Shown here in pieces: positions 5,531 to 6,008 of a stretch of 6,008 nucleotides of DNA. The position numbers and the translations under genes are program-made. The notes under the pieces were generated by a model. That model did no database searches and was not told where the DNA came from. It saw only the letters and a list, made by a program, of their open reading frames with translations. The stretch covers positions 1 to 6,008 of the forward strand of contig JAQGKC010000401.1 of assembly GCA_028290305.1 (NCBI GenBank), in the 5' to 3' direction. This DNA is from Bradyrhizobium sp. (GTDB lineage: Bacteria > Pseudomonadota > Alphaproteobacteria > Rhizobiales > Xanthobacteraceae). The stretch's first letter is position 1. The number at the start of each line of letters is the position of its first letter.

Positions 5531-6008
5531 ATGGATATTCGGGCGGCGGACCAGCAGTACAATCCCTACCGGGTATTCTCGAGGGAGCAATGGGCGCGGC
5601 TGCGCGACGATACGCCGATGACGCTGGAAGCCGGCGAGATCGCGGCGCTGCGTTCGATGCACGACCGGCTCGATCTCAAGGAGGTCGAGGAGATTTATCT
5701 GCCGCTGTCGCGGCTATTGTCGATCTATGTCGACGCCATGCAGCGGCTGTATTTTGCGCAACGGCGCTTTCTCGGCATCGAAGACCGCAAGATGCCCTAC
5801 ATCATCGGCGTGGCCGGATCGGTGGCGGTGGGAAAATCGACCACGGCGCGGGTGCTGCAGGCGCTGCTGGCGCGATGGTCGCCGCGGCCCAAGGTCGATC
5901 TGGTGACCACCGACGGCTTTCTGTTTCCCAATGCCGTGCTCGAGCGGCAGGGCCTGATGCAGAAGAAAGGTTTTCCCGAGAGCTACGATTTGCCGACGCT
6001 GCTGGGGT
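5531..6008 (+). CDS. coaA: Type I pantothenate kinase CoaA, N-terminal part
   Basis: CoaA phosphorylates pantothenate with ATP, the first committed step of coenzyme A synthesis. The 159 complete codons contain the P-loop GSVAVGKST (96-104, Lys102) and VTTDGF with Asp128, matching the bacterial type I kinase (E. coli Lys101 and Asp127 as I recall). The N-terminal [15 protein letters not shown] and the [13 protein letters not shown] segment are also typical, and the protein runs on through [23 protein letters not shown]. The frame is open to the window end, so about half of the usual 310-320 residues are missing. The ATG is preceded by AAAGG (5519-5523) at 7-nt spacing. It starts 30 nt after hisE, close enough for co-transcription with the his genes. 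Confidence 0.97.
   Translation, partial: MDIRAADQQYNPYRVFSREQWARLRDDTPMTLEAGEIAALRSMHDRLDLKEVEEIYLPLSRLLSIYVDAMQRLYFAQRRFLGIEDRKMPYIIGVAGSVAVGKSTTARVLQALLARWSPRPKVDLVTTDGFLFPNAVLERQGLMQKKGFPESYDLPTLLG

Noticed and set aside
1..6008. Novel defence system, mobile element, CRISPR array or tRNA gene
   Set aside because: All substantial coding space is taken by recognisable conserved genes. No transposase, integrase, array of spaced repeats or tRNA-like cloverleaf was seen.

Overview
The window is a GC-rich stretch of an alphaproteobacterial chromosome. Gene order (hslU, acetyltransferase and hslV diverging from hisB, a DUF2628 gene, hisH, hisA, hisF, hisE and coaA), together with a palindrome of a kind I recall as common between genes in Rhizobiales, points to the Bradyrhizobium/Rhodopseudomonas group (Nitrobacteraceae). 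That placement comes from remembered gene order and repeat type, not from a search.

Left part, minus strand (1-1522): hslV, the peptidase of the HslUV (ClpYQ) protease, is followed 2 nt downstream by a GNAT acetyltransferase resembling AAC(6') enzymes, and then by hslU, the AAA+ unfoldase, which is cut by the window edge. The usual hslV-hslU pair is thus interrupted by an unrelated enzyme gene.

Middle (1523-1713): a 191-bp divergent intergenic region. It holds a possible heat-shock-like promoter for hslV, a short dyad, a 12-bp tandem repeat and an 11-bp hairpin ahead of hisB. I see no histidine-rich leader peptide or classical attenuator.

Right part, plus strand (1714-6008): a histidine biosynthesis cluster followed by coenzyme A synthesis. 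HisB (IGP dehydratase), HisH and HisF (the two subunits of IGP synthase), HisA (ProFAR isomerase) and HisE (PR-ATP pyrophosphatase) supply five proteins of the pathway. hisG, hisI, hisC, the phosphatase and hisD are not in the window. A small membrane protein gene (DUF2628) lies between hisB and hisH and overlaps the hisH start. hisH and hisA overlap the gene before them by 4 nt using TTG and GTG starts, which suggests translational coupling. A Rhizobiales-type palindrome lies between hisB and the DUF2628 gene, and a strong hairpin between hisF and hisE. Thirty nucleotides after hisE begins coaA (type I pantothenate kinase), truncated by the window end.

The window is mostly conserved housekeeping sequence. 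I found no sign of a novel defence system, mobile element, CRISPR array or RNA gene. The parts most worth a second look are the two guest genes (the acetyltransferase inside hslVU and DUF2628 inside his) and the small intergenic structures.
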